Notes: generated by a model not told the origin, from the letters alone. DNA of 64,000 nt from Chrysoperla carnea (GCF_905475395.1 NC_058340.1:63652181-63716180); one strand, 5' to 3'. Counted from the first letter of the stretch, positions 25,951 to 39,258 are shown. Numbers and translations are program-made.

Positions 25951-26871
25951 ATGGGGGTGGCCTCTGTTATAGGCGTATAGGTCAGAGAAACGGAGGTTAA
26001 ACTTCATTATTATCATTATTATATTACATTATTCTTTTCCTATTATTTTGTTACATTCCAGAAATTTAAAAATAATTGTAAATATTTAATATAAATATTG
26101 TTTTTATTCCATTATCTATTGAGCACTTCAATTTTGCGTATGTTTTAAAGCCACGCCGGCACGATAAATAGCATTGTATTATTATTTATACAAGATGGAG
26201 CAGAGATGTGTGCAATCTTGAAAATCATCACCTTAAACTAAAAAAGAAGCATTGTGCGCCTTATATATGGTGAATAACTTTAAGAACCACCTGCAAAATA
26301 ATCTATGCCTAGATGAATGCCATGTTATTGAAATTAAAACTTATAAGGAATTAAACTGCATTTACTAAATTATAATTATCGGGTATACCCGAATTCACTA
26401 TAGTTAGTAGATAATTTGGAAAAATTGATGGAATTTTTTTTCAAAGGGTTTTCAAAATCACACACTTCTCTACACTACCCTGTACAATAATTCATTTATT
26501 ATTGTGCTTATCATATTTCATGATTATAATTTGTAACAAAATTACATGCTTTTGTAATTACTGATAAAAGATCATCAATATTTAGGAACCTAACACTATT
26601 TACTATCAATTAATTGGGTAAATTTATTATAGTCCAACTTTAAAGGTAGGTTTATGTTTACAAAAGTGGGTAAAATTTTAGTTTATACTCGTCCCTCCTG
26701 CAAGGGTTTAAAATTTTCGAGGTAGCGACAGAATAATTTCCTCCAAGAAAACACTTGGATCATATACGACTTTGAACATTCTAGGTCAGAGAAAATCACT
26801 ACAAATTTTTGTTTCGGAATTTTATAAAAATTTGTTTTTAAGGTAATGTAAAACTGACTTTTTCCTATTAC

Positions 26872-27600
26872 ACCCAAACTTTATCCGATCTAAATGGATT
26901 TTTTTTCAAACCCACTAATTTTGAGTCAAGATTTTCATCTATGATATTACTTTTTCCATAATTCAACATTGACCGAAATATCGAGGTCAGGACCTCAATA
27001 TCTTCAAGCTTTTTATAGGTAGGTTAAATTTGACCACAAACTTGAAAATTATGACCCAAATTTAGTATAATTCCATACTTGGTTTATCAAAATTGGATTT
27101 ATTTTGGATGTAATAAGGTAAAGTTAAATTTTTTTTATTTTAATGACGTCATTGAGTTCACAAAACTGATTTTTTTCATAATAAACCCAAACTTTGTTCG
27201 ATCAGAATGGAATTTTTTCAGAAACGTACTAATTTTGGGTCAAACTTTTTATCTATGATGTTAGTTTTTCACTAAAATTAACAACTGACCGAAATATCGA
27301 GGCCAGGACCCCAATATCTTCAAACAAATAGGTAGGTTATATTTGACCATAAATTTGAAAATTATGACCCAAATTTAGTATAATTCTATACTTGGTTTAT
27401 CAGAATTGTGATAGAGCAAAGTTAAATTTTTTGGAACTTAATGACGTCATTGAGTTCAAAAAACTGATTTATTTCATAAACACCCAAACTTTATCCGATC
27501 TAAATGGACTTTTTACTCAAATCCAGTAATTTTAGGTCAAACTTTTCATTTTCGTTATCATTTTTACGCTAAGATTCATCATTGTGTGAAATATCAGAAC
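26872..27600 (-). repeat. Satellite-like repeat (family A, reverse orientation), about 2.4 units
   Basis: Unit starts at about 26872, 27184 and 27482 share ACCCAAACTTT(A/G)T(T/C)CGATC. The spacing is roughly 312 and 298 bases. The reverse complement matches the intron repeat at 17942-18588, including AAACCCACTAATTTT, TATGACCCAAATTTAGTA and ATGACGTCATT. The third unit is cut off. Confidence 0.8.
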
Positions 27601-28287
27601 TAGTACCCCTCAGTCAAAGGGACTCAATTTTTTTACTTTTCGATTCAAAATGATTTTCCAGAACAATAAAATTTGTTGGATTTTTGTAACTTTCTTAAAA
27701 GCGATCAATAGGAAAAATGGGGTGTAAAAACACCCCCTTTTTTGTTCCGAACTTAAAAAATATTTGGGTAATAATAACTTAACAAAGCACTCTTTTCTTC
27801 ATTTCAATAAAAAAAAATTCCTTTCATTTACTCGTCTCCTGCGTGATGTTTATTGTTAATTTTAAAATGTGAATGTGCCTTTAACAAGAAGCATAATTTG
27901 ATACAATTATTACAAATATTTTAAAATTTTTAAAGACGAATTTATTTGATAATCATTTCTTCCATAATAGTTTTAATCTAGAATAATGACTAAAAAGTGA
28001 ATCCTTCTAAAAATAATATCTTATCAATTAAAAAAAAAATTAAACCATTAAAGTTATCAATAGTTCCAATAAAAATAATTGTTTGCTGATTTTGTTCACT
28101 TATGAGTTCATTGAAAAAAATTTAAAACAGAAATAAATATTACAACAAATAAACTAAAAAAATTCTTTCAACATATTTCATTTGTTTAAAAATTATCTGT
28201 CATGCTAAAACAATAAGTTTATTCAAAAATGTCATTCATTTTAATAATACGTAATAATTTATACCATTTTTTATTTATTTTCTGATT

Positions 28288-31200
28288 ATGAAATGTACAA
28301 AAATGACAACGATTCCTGTAAATCCTCGGTAAGTTTTTTGGGGCTTTTTATCTTCCATATGTGGGAAAATTTATTAAAGTGTTTGATCTTTTGCATAGTC
28401 TTCCATTTGGTGTGCGATTATCAGAGATATGTGCTGATGGAACGTTACATCCTGGCTTACGGGTAAATATGATTAATGATTTTTTTTTTCGAAAATTTCT
28501 AAGATATTTTACATTATTATTCGTAGGATTTATTTTTGAAGGCGTATTTGAATATTGCGGATGATACAATCAGTGAAAATAATGAATTTGATAACTACAT
28601 GCAAAAAGCATTAAGGTAAGCAAACTAACATTGATTGTAGGAGATAACGGCCGACCTTTTATAAGGGGGGAATTTGTTCTCCTTAAATTATGTAGCATCC
28701 CAAGCAGGAAGGAAATTCCATGTCCTTAAATCCTAAGGACATCCTATAATTTAACCAAACCTGATGTGACATCATAAGTTGGGACTTTCGGGAATTACCT
28801 TGATTAATTTTCCAGTATTACTCAGTATATGTGTAAGAACCAGCCACTCTCCATCCCTCTCAATCTTTCCAAAAATTCTCCCGTAGATCTGTTTCTCCAA
28901 CTTTGTTTTTGAGTGCCAATGTCTCAAGCAATGTTCAGAAATGATTTAATTTTTAATTTTTTTGTTTTCAGTTTTGGTGTTGAAGGTCATGGGTCTTTGG
29001 ATGATAGGCTGTTGCTAAAAGACTATCTAGAAAATGGTTTGTTTATTATTTCACTTAAAACACCACCAGGAGCACCTATCTGGGTAGTTCGACATTTTCT
29101 AGGTATGGATGAGAGATATTTGACTTCGATTTTAATCTATACTTTTTCTAACTAAAATTTAATTATAACAGGTAGATTACCAAAGCCTTTACTATCCGAA
29201 TTCGATCCTTTTTATTTAAATACGACACGACATTCATGGATAGACCTGGCACTCGAATGTCGAAATGGTGTAAAAATGGCAACAAGCCAAGGATATTGTT
29301 TGGATAAATTAAAAATGAAAATAGCAACGTAAGTAATATCAATTACTAAATGCCGAGCAAGCAATTTTTTTTCTAAATTATATTTTTTTTTTGTTCTAGG
29401 ACATTAATACAATTGGAGAAGAGTAACTATTTAGTATTATCTGCATTAATTGGATTAATTCGAAATCTAGGTGCTGGTCGAGACACTTCAAATTCTCGAT
29501 TAAATAAACGTGTAATATTTACACTTGTATGTTATTTTACGCAAGCGTTATTCTCACGTCCTTTTCGACCTGGATGGGCAACAGAAGTAAGCATTTTAAT
29601 CAATGTTTTCTTAATCGTTAAAAATGATCAAATTTTGAACCCACTGAAATGTTGGACATGCTTATAATTTACAGCTTATGATCTTTTGTCTAACAGTCTT
29701 TAACTTTTTAAGACTCAAAAATGAACTACTATTCGAAGTAGCACTAAGGTGTTCTCTCTACCCAAAACATTTTTGGGTACGCCTGTAGACTCACTTCTTT
29801 CTCAACGACAGTGATAGTTCAAAAGGTATTCACGAGATTTTCATTTTTTTAAATTTTGCCATTCCCGGTTCTATTCTGGTATAGATTTCTTGTTGATTCG
29901 ATTTATGATTAAGCTCCTTACTAGGCCGATTGTTGTCTCTTTCGTACAAAAATTATTTTGCCATTTCATTTGTAGTGAAATGTATCGTGATTTCATCATT
30001 ATATCCTGCAAGATAGTGCGCTATTTAATCTTTTATGCAGAAAAGAAGGCGTATTTAAATGATCTTTGAAAATGACTGAGCCCGCGTGCAAGTGTCTCAG
30101 CCACATCTTGCAAGTTTAGAAACTATAACAGATCAAAACTTCGGTGAAAAAATGTTCGCTGAAGTCCAAAATTATTTACTTTTGTGCGTTGGCTTTTTAA
30201 AGAATCTTTTCATTTTTTGTAAAAGGAGCGTCCATAAACTACGTGGCTCAATTTCAGCCTATTTGCAATCCCTCTTTTATCCAGGTAGTCTACCACAGCC
30301 ATAACTATGATCTCTCCCTTGGATGAAGCGTAGTTTTTTTATTATCAAGTTAAAAAGGCACTTTGGGTGCTTTTATGTACTGTTTCAAAAAATACAAAGT
30401 TCCTTTTTAACTTGATAATAAAAAAACTACGCTTCATCCAAGGGAGAGATCATAGTTATGGCTGTGGTAGACTACCTGGATAAAAGAGGGATTGCAAATA
30501 GGCTGAAATTGAGCCACGTTTAAAATTAATGTCCATTTATCGTAACTTAAGCTGCAAATTATGTTCATTATGCCAAAAAATTTACACAAAGAAAATTTGG
30601 AAGCTTCACTTCATTGCCTTCCTCCTCTTACGTATCTCAGCGTAGCTTTTTAACTAACTCCCATCCCCTCTTGACTAGGTTCACGTGGCTTAGGGTTGCT
30701 GCCTAAGAAAGACATGAACTATTTTGGCCTTTTCTTTTTCACTTCATGTAAGGAGAAATACATTGTGATTTCATCATTCTATCCCACAGGATCGTGCGCT
30801 ATTTAATTTTTTTTTTTGTCATTGGTGATATATTTTTGTTTCAGAATGACCGTCGATTTTATCCATTAATGTTATTCCTAATCTACTATTGGCCAGATAT
30901 TCGGCACATAATAAACAAATTAAACAGCAATTGTCTAGATGAACATCTATCACTAGGAAAGCCACGCAAGTGTGATTCATTACCCATCAAAACTGAATTC
31001 TACAAAGATCATTATCGACATCACCAGAACGACATCAATAAGAAGAAAACGTATAGTTTAGACAGTGGTGGGCGAAAAAATAATTCATCAATTTCAACAA
31101 CTTCTACCTCAACATCGAAACCTGTGAATTACGACGAAAAAGAGCACACGAGAAAACAATCGAAATCATCGAATAGTAAACCATCGTTAACAACAGAATC

Positions 31201-31807
31201 TCATTGTCCGATCTTATACAAATGTTGTAATTGTAAAACAATAAATCAAATCGATGCAAAAATAGTACTAAACGCTACAAAATCGAATAATTTAGCAGAC
31301 GCTGCTACACAATCCGAAGAACTAACTACAACCAATCACGATAAATCGAAAACAACATGTCCATGCAATATTGAAAATTGTATTAATTTAAACGAAATCG
31401 ATTCATTTGAACAAAACAATATGGCGTTATGTTTATGTACAAATGATATTTCCAAAGAAAATTTTAATACGAATTCAATTAAATGCCAAACGAAAAATAT
31501 TGAGTTTGGTGAAGATTTATTTAATCGATCACAGGATCAACAATATTTGGATACATTATCAGAAGAGGATACTGCCATAAGTGATTTATCCAGTGAGACG
31601 TCAACAACGCTCCCGTCTGATTATAGTAGTGAAGGTAGCTCAAAAAATTTAATAAAAAAATTAAATGTATCGAGTTTACGTAGTAAATTGAAAATGTTTA
31701 CGGCAAGAAAACAAAGGGAAAAAACACGACCATCGTATAGTGATGAGTTTATGATATATTCAAGAGTAAAATATAAAAAAATTAATAATTTGCAAAAAAA
31801 TACATAA
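28288..31807 (+). CDS. Unidentified protein with a divergent RhoGAP-like domain
   Basis: Seven exons: 28288-28328, 28399-28462, 28527-28615, 28972-29102, 29172-29328, 29400-29586, 30845-31807. They give 543 residues, all phases agreeing. An in-frame stop lies upstream of the chosen ATG; a second ATG five codons in is an alternative. Residues about 15-225 resemble the RhoGAP fold in outline: FGVRLSEICADGTLHPGLRD at the start (compare FGVPLxxxCxDGxLP), FLGRLPKPLL (compare FLRxLPEPLL) and SNYLVLSALIGLI near the end. Where active RhoGAPs have GIFR with the catalytic arginine, the aligned stretch reads VEGHG, so GTPase activation would be lost if the match is right. The C-terminal 290 residues are polar, rich in Ser, Thr, Lys and Asn, and probably disordered, with cysteine pairs CCNC and CLC. 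The domain call is inference. Poly(A) signal at 31852-31857. Confidence 0.75.
29587..30844 (+). other. Intron 6 of the RhoGAP-like gene
   Basis: A 1.26 kb intron, much longer than the other five (63 to 356 bases). It holds the 125 bp-arm inverted repeat at 30241-30519. A 43-base direct repeat (29987-30029 and 30765-30807, about five differences) has its right copy ending 37 bases before exon 7. No nested gene is supported. Confidence 0.7.
30241..30519. repeat. Near-perfect inverted repeat, 125 bp arms, 29-base loop
   Basis: The left arm 30241-30365 and right arm 30395-30519 are reverse complements with only about one visible mismatch (GGCACTTTG against GGAACTTTG). The loop is 30366-30394. 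The arms are not simple sequence (for example GATCTCTCCCTTGGATGAAG). The pre-mRNA of the host gene would fold here into a long double-stranded stem. Confidence 0.9.
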
Positions 31808-34800
31808 TACTTTCAAGGATAATTTGTTAGATTTATTAAAAACATAAAAATAATAAAAATAATAATATTCCAAGGTTTTTTGTCGTTGTTTTGGAATAAT
31901 TTGATGGTTGTACTTATTTTTATATGATTTTTTGATGTTAAATATATTATTTTTTATATTTTAGAAAATATTTGATTGCCTGATCTAAAGAGGGATGACC
32001 GAAGTAAATCACTAAAACCTCCCCCAAAAATTAAGGAAGTCAATCATTTTAAGTAATTAGCCAATACCTATTTAACTGCTAAACATGCGGTAGCATTTAA
32101 GGCCGAGCTTGCATCAGCCGTGTGTTATATTACTTCGTTTTTCGTTTTTATATCAATTTTAATTTCACTCTCAAATTTTGTTATTGAATTAAGTCTAGGT
32201 TTGTATTTTTATGGGTAATATGGCAAATTCGACTGCAACTACCGTATTTCAACCCTAAAACTAAAATTGCCTTGGTGCTCGTACTATCTTAACTAAACCC
32301 TAAATTTTATAAATGAAGTTTGAATGGTTATTCAGATATTAACACCTAACAATCGCCATTCTTATCACTGGCTGACTGACAGACATAGAGATCAAAAACC
32401 TTCCAGATGACCTAGAAATCCAGAGGGGTATACCTGGTATACCTACAAAAAAAAATTTTTTTTCTCTCAATGGGGATAGATATCATTTTCTATCTAAAAT
32501 ATTGACCAAAAATGTAAACGGAGATGATTTTCGAGAGCAATTTCTAGAGTCAATACTTGTCGTCTAATCATCATAATCATTTAACGATTGGATTAATATT
32601 TTCGAAATAACTCCAGAATTGCTTTGAAATAAAAGATACTGCTACAGGATTTAAGGCCATATCTTAGATATTACTCACTCTAATGTTAGAAGATACCCGA
32701 TTTTTTGGATTCAAATTATTCCATGTACCAAGTCGTAAAAGTCAAAAATTTTTTGAAATCTGAAAATTTAAATTTAAATGATTTTCTAAATCGTATTCAT
32801 TACGTATTGACTTAACTGGCAAATCGGAAATATTCGGTTAGTGTCGAAGAACAATAATAATTTGAAGAAATAAAGTGTTGAAGTATTTAAACACATATTT
32901 TAATGTTGGATATTCACTATAAAAGAGGAATATATACATATAAGTATAAACACTAACTCCTGTGGGATGCTGTTGGTTCATTACAGCTTTCGCATATTGG
33001 CATGCGCTGCATAAAAGCTTACATGTGCGTCATATCCATAGAATTCTATACATGAAAATATTTTCAAATAAAAGTCAAGAGATGAAATCATGTAGGGTGA
33101 AATAATTTACACAAAGCTCAGACGTTTGAAATAATAAAAGGTAGCGATCCGAAATTTTAACAAATGTCTCCACACTTATTGAACCAGAGGTCCAGGCTTC
33201 AGAGGCAAGACCCAAAAATATTTTGGGTCTTCCATTACGTTATCAAAGAAGGAATATTCCCAGCTGAACGAACGCTACAGTGATACACACGCTATACTCT
33301 TCAATGCTTCCAGTTTTCCGAACTTTTGCACAATGTTGCAAATTGTTCGCTCAGTAGAACGATTAAATTGGCCATAATTCTCCTGTAGTAGTCTACACAT
33401 AGTTCTTACAGTTATCAAGTGGTCATAGTGTTCGACAAATTCCCTGATGTGTTTTTTTAAAACGACAACTCAAATACGACGTCATCATGTTCATTTGAAA
33501 ACGCAGCCTTTTCGAAAAAAATCGTAGAGGAAAGTTTGGTAGACTCGTCAAAAGGGAGCCACTCACGAAGTTTGAAGTATGTATTGATCGAATATCATGT
33601 AGCCGAACCAACGAAGAAAATATGACCTAAGAAATCACTGCATAATCCCTATGTTGTTCCTTAGAAATATACAATTCTAGTTTATTATTAATACAATTTA
33701 TGGGATAAGATCCCTTGTGTCTATATACAACATCATATATACATAAATTTCTACCGCCGTCAGTATGCGGTGTCTATCCAGACTCGTGGTTCAACGTATC
33801 TATACAATACTCCCAAATATTCTATGACGTCATAATGTTGGTTTATAAATTTCTATTTATTATCAATTAATTAATTATTAAGTGTTAAAATCAAAATAAT
33901 AAAAATCACGAAAATGATTCGAATCAAATAATAATTGATATTACAAATAAACACGAAATTTTATTTTCGGATGAATTCTATCTGATTTTCCATCGTTTTG
34001 TTTTTATTTGGTGTAAGTGATGTGATTTAAATAAAATCTTATTATTAAGATAATTAAAAGAAATTATTAAATATTTTAGTTTTATTTATGAATAAAATAA
34101 ATGAATAAAAATTAATTTAAGTAAATTAAATTTTTATTTAATATTTTTCAAATATGTATTGTTAATATGTTTGGTTACACCCTTATCAGTTATTGGGGGT
34201 TGAAAAATAATGTTCGTCAATTATAAATAATTATTTTTTATTTTTCGTGTAATTTACGCATTTAAAAGTATTTTATATATTCGATTCACTGAACAAATTA
34301 TTTTGTTAAATTCTATAAATTTATTTTAAATTGCTTTCTTTTTCGGGGAAATTAAATTCTTTGAGTACAACTGGAAGACGTAATTATTTGGATTTTCACG
34401 AAAATTTTTAAATAATAGCAATTATCAAATCTTACGGAATGCTAACCAGACTTCTTTTTTTTAAGTAATAGCTTTCTACTTTGAATCGAAGCCTCCACCA
34501 AAAGGGGTTAATTAATGTTAAGACTGACGATTATGACCACTCTGATGATAGGCATAACCTGGAAGAATCTTAAAGGCTGGTAAAACATAAATATAAAACC
34601 TAAAAACGTGCCAACTCGCCTCAAGTGTCATATTTAATATTAAGATAAAAGCTTTGTTCTGAAAGTGAAATTTGCGGCTGGGAGGCTCGAATGAGCCCTT
34701 AAAAATTGAGTATAAGTGGCAAAACTTGGTAGTATATTGAATATTGTTTCGAACTCTCGACTTTGTTAGAACTTGAAAACTTCTCTAGCGGAATTAATAA

Positions 34801-35143
34801 TTGTTTCTCAATAATTTTATTCAAATCCCTAAGAGCAAGGCAAACAAATCCCAAGTATATTTGATTAAAATTGGTCATTAATCAGTAGGTCAAAATACAA
34901 GAAAGTCTTGGGTAAATACCTCAAAATAGTGGTAGCCTTTAGGAAGATATTCGCGTCAGCATTAAATCCTCTTATACCATTTTTGAAAAAATCGATGTGG
35001 GTTTCAAAAATTTATATAAATGTTCGAATAATTTCGAAATTTGAAAATCTTAAAGAAAGTACCGCTTTTGCTTAGGCTAAATATTTTTAATAAACTATTT
35101 TTCACTCTAGATTTGATGTGTTTCGTCGAAGAAATCAACAGAA
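31808..35143. other. Intergenic region upstream of nAChR alpha1
   Basis: No gene is supported. It contains the 3' UTR of the RhoGAP-like gene, a decayed family D-like stretch (about 32,500-32,790), a transposase remnant (33,309-33,414) in a wider decayed segment, and AT-rich DNA. The promoter of nAChR alpha1 must lie in its right part; an upstream 5' UTR exon is possible but I cannot place one. Confidence 0.5.
33309..33414 (-). mobile_element. Decayed DNA-transposon remnant (transposase HTH fragment)
   Basis: Minus-strand translation gives VRTMCRLLQENYGQFNR followed by STERTICNIVQKFGK. This matches the helix-turn-helix N-terminal region (DUF4817-like) of Tc1/mariner-type transposases common in insects. 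Flanking frames (33423-33611 and below 33300) contain stops and shifts, and the catalytic part is not readable. It is a dead fragment. The surrounding 32,880-33,660 segment is less AT-rich and may be the rest of the element. Confidence 0.5.
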
Positions 35144-37869
35144 ATGTTACTTAGAATAATGTTTGTGGGAACAATACTCGTAGAATTAATATACATTTTT
35201 CTAATTGGACAATGTGAAGCGAATCCAGATGCTAAACGTCTTTACGATGATTTGCTTAGTAATTACAATCGGCTTATTCGGCCAGTTGGTAATAATTCAG
35301 ATCGTTTAACTGTTAAAATGGGTTTACGATTATCACAACTTATTGATGTGGTAAGAAATATTAAAGCACTCAAAATATTGAGACCATTATTAATTTTTTT
35401 TGCATTTTCTCTTAAAATAGAATTTGAAGAATCAGATTATGACTACAAATGTTTGGGTAGAACAGGTAAGAAAAACGTACTTTCAGATTAAAATTAAAAT
35501 GCTAATTATAAACTAACTTTTTAGGAGTGGAATGATTATAAACTAAAATGGAATCCTGATGATTATGGGGGTGTGGAAACACTTCATGTTCCTTCAGAAC
35601 ACATTTGGTTACCTGATATTGTCTTATACAACAAGTAAGTGCCTGCCTGCGATTAGTAGAAAATTTGTAGAATTGTAATCTTGAGAATCGTATAAAAGCG
35701 TTTTTTTATGAATTTTTTAGTGCTGATGGAAATTACGAAGTAACAATTATGACCAAAGCAATTTTACATCATACGGGAAAAGTAATTTGGAAACCTCCAG
35801 CCATTTACAAATCATTTTGTGAAATTGATGTCGAATATTTTCCATTCGATGAACAAACGTGTTTTATGAAATTTGGATCTTGGACCTATGATGGTTATAT
35901 GGTATGTTCGATTATTAACCTCATTCTCGAAAATTGGTGTTATTCGATTTTCTCAAAGACTCTAAGTCAAGAATGCTCGATTTAACTTTTTTAAATTGCC
36001 ATTCTTTTGGCATACCTTGCCCCTATTTGGCAGTTTTTTCGATTCGTGTCAACCCTTAAAACTATTTTGCTTGAGTTTTTCTCGCTTTTTGTACTTCTCT
36101 TAATTAATTAAGACATGCGTCAAATGCTTCCTTTTATCTCAGGCTCAGACTCAAGTTAATTCAAGGTTTTGCCTGTCTTTTTTGACTCAACGATGACATG
36201 TCAGTCCATTTGTGTCACCTCTTGGAACTACTTTGCTTTTCGCTTTTTTTATCTCTCTAAATTAATTTAGACATGTGTCGAACTTTTTCTTTTATATCAG
36301 GCTCAAATTCGCGTTAGTTCGAGCTTATGCCTATCTTTTTGACCCAAAAATGTCTACTCAAATCAAAGCTCTACATTAATTTTTTCAAGCTGGTACACAC
36401 TTTGGCCGTTTTCGCTTGCCTTTGATATATGTTGTCGAGTAATAACCAGTTTAGCACGTAATTTTTCTTGATCATTAATATTTGCTTTCATATTTTTAGG
36501 TGGATTTGCGGCATCTATCACAGATACCCGATTCAGATCATATAGATGTGGGAATCGATTTACAAGATTATTACATATCAGTTGAATGGGATATAATGAA
36601 AGTGCCAGCTGTACGGAATGAGAAATTTTACAGTTGTTGTGAAGAACCATATCCTGATATAATTTTTAACATAACTTTACGCCGTAAAACATTATTTTAT
36701 ACCGTTAATTTAATTATACCATGTGTTGGTATTTCATTTTTATCCGTATTAGTATTCTATTTACCCTCTGATTCCGGTGAAAAAGTCTCATTATGTATTT
36801 CAATTTTACTGTCATTGACTGTGTTCTTCTTGTTATTAGCTGAAATTATCCCACCCACATCATTAACTGTCCCATTATTGGGTAAATACCTATTGTTTAC
36901 TATGGTTTTAGTTACATTGTCTGTTGTCGTTACAATTGCTGTCTTAAATGTTAACTTCCGTTCGCCCGTGACACATAAACTGGCGCCATGGGTTCGATAT
37001 GTTTTCATAGATATTCTACCAAAGTTTTTATTCATCGAACGACCGAAAAAAGAGGGTGAAGAAGAACAGAAAGAACAAGAAGGTGTACTGACGGACGTCA
37101 TTCCAATGGGGCTATCACAATTTAAAGGTTATGATTCGTATGATTTAACACCGTCAAGATTTGATGTTGCCGCTGCAGGAGGTCTAGGCCCGTGTTTTGG
37201 CGAACCTCCATTTCCAACGTTACCATTGTCGGGAGCGGATGATGAATTGTATAGTCCAAGTTGTCGTACAACCACAATGGATGGTATTAGTGATGCAAGT
37301 CCTGTTTTTGAGAAATTAGGTGTACATGAAATTGAGAAGACAATCGAAGATTCAAAATTTATTGCTCAACATGTCAAAAATAAGGATTCATTTGAAAATG
37401 TAAGTTATTTGGCACTGACAATATTGACTGATTTTAGATTAGGTCCATCACTTATTCTAGTTTAAGTCGCAAGTCGTAGTTTCGGTTATATAGCATAAAC
37501 GTTTATTCTTTCGGCATTCCACGAGATCTATTTATACTACTAAAGTTATCTGCCATTTTCACAACAATTTAATCTTGTCCGAATTTTGAACTTTAACCTC
37601 GTTTAAATTTCTGGATTAATTTAAAAAAAGACCATGATATTAATACTTTGTCTGTAATTTTGTAGGTCGAAGAAGATTGGAAATATGTAGCAATGGTTTT
37701 GGATCGCCTATTTTTATGGATATTCACATTAGCATGTATATTTGGTACAGCCATAATTATATTTCAGGCGCCATCATTATATGACACAACAAAGCCTATC
37801 GACATATTATTTTCGAAAATTGCCAAGAAAAAATTGGCATTATTACGAATGGCCACTGATGAATTGTGA
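35144..37869 (+). CDS. nAChRalpha1: Nicotinic acetylcholine receptor subunit alpha1
   Basis: Six exons: 35144-35350, 35421-35465, 35525-35634, 35721-35901, 36500-37399, 37666-37869, giving 548 residues. This is a ligand-gated cation channel subunit of cholinergic synapses and a neonicotinoid target. A signal peptide (residues about 1-27) precedes [18 protein letters not shown]. The Cys-loop is C154-C168 (13 residues between). The vicinal cysteines C227-C228 in [10 protein letters not shown] define an alpha subunit. TM1 is at about 246-269, the pore-lining TM2 at 277-300 ([18 protein letters not shown]), TM3 at about 309-333 and TM4 at about 495-516. The TYDGYMVDLRHL and NPDDYGGV signatures fit insect alpha1 and not alpha2 or alpha3. 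The long TM3-TM4 loop carries the acidic run [11 protein letters not shown]. The gene is tail to tail with nAChR alpha2. The coding sequence looks intact. Confidence 0.97.
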
Positions 37870-39258
37870 ATATCTTTACAAAAATTAATCATCATTATAG
37901 CTCTATAAGTATTTTCATCGTTAAAAATTTTTTTTGTTAAAAATGTTTCAAAATGAATTATTTTTTAAGATTCATGACAATATTGTTGTAAATTCCCTTC
38001 GTGTGTGTTGAAACACACAAAAATAGGGTTTCGCAGTCTTTAGATGGAACTCGAAAATATCTTTTTTACACGATTCATTTAACTATTTTTAAGAAATGTA
38101 AAAAAGAAAAAGCACTTTACAACGAAACTGACTTTTTGTGAGGGTTTATATTTCGATTATAATATTTATACTCTGCCTGGTTATCCGTCCTAAGTTTCTT
38201 CAAAAACAAAATGGTCATATTCAAAAATATATCGAAAAAATAAAGAAGTTATGAAATTACTTTTTGCTATTTAAATCTACTTTACAATCAAGATGAAATT
38301 AAGTTTCTATTACTCCTCACAATGAGCATCAGTGCAGACCGGATTAAATTACAGTCCAAATATGGTTAATATCCACGGAATATTTTTAATTATAAAAATG
38401 ATCACATCTTAAGACTTACTACTGTATTTTAACAAATTTTTCGGTTATAAATAATATAAGGAAATCTATTGTTGAAGTTATTCGTCACTTTGTATAAAAT
38501 TACATCTAAAAAAACCATGCTTAAATAAATAAATTATAAATAATAACATTTAAATAAAATTATGTTTTATGAACCTCGTGCCTAGTCACATGCTAAGTTG
38601 TGGTAGTTTCTTTGACGCGAATAATCGTACCTGAGGAACCCTTGCCTACTCCTACAAGTAGAGAACTTTTCTAGGTAATTTTTTTTATTAAAAATTTGTT
38701 TCTTTCGTAAATGAAAAAATAATGGTAGTAATACAAAATATAACCTCAAATATAAAAAGAAGCTTAAACTTTTCTATCATTGGTTCACCCAGTATAAACA
38801 AACCTTACAATAATTAGAAGGTACTTTATTCATCTGCATCAGCACAAAAATTAGAAGACAACACTTAAAAGTTTAAAAAGCACTTCCCGAATAAACTCCT
38901 GTTATTCATTAAAGAAAAATAAATAGTAAAAGAAGCAGAGATTTCAAAACATGTGTCATGATGCTTTCGAGAGAGCAAAACATCGGTATAAATCGGAAAT
39001 ATTCGTCAACACAACGCGTGTTGTGTTTGGATCTCTCGAAAACAGCATATATATGTAAAAGAAAAGAAACAATTAAACATGAAAAATGAAAACTACGCAA
39101 GCGCATGACTAAGCATTCGTTTTATTTTTTAATTGCTAAAAATTTGTTATTTTCGAAAGAAAAAATATTTGTTAAAAGTTGTATTGAATAAAAATATGAT
39201 TAAAAATTTTTTAAACTTGGTGGGATTTTGAAACAATTTTTTTTCTCTTTCTTTCTTA

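Larger units (their letters stand above)
24880..28287. other. Intergenic region between SLC26 and the RhoGAP-like gene
   Basis: Both neighbours are on the plus strand. The first 250 bases hold the SLC26 3' UTR and poly(A) signal. The rest is mostly satellite-like repeats (25300-25770, 26872-27600) and a SINE fragment (about 25770-25950). 27,800-28,287 is plain AT-rich DNA and must include the promoter of the next gene. I see no further gene. Confidence 0.6.

Noticed and set aside
29413-30304. Open frames in the introns of the RhoGAP-like gene as separate small genes
   Set aside because: 29413-29667 is mostly exon 6 read through its donor. 30086-30304 runs into the inverted repeat and has no similarity.
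36363-37101. Minus-strand open frames over nAChR alpha1
   Set aside because: They are antisense shadows of the long alpha1 exon 5.
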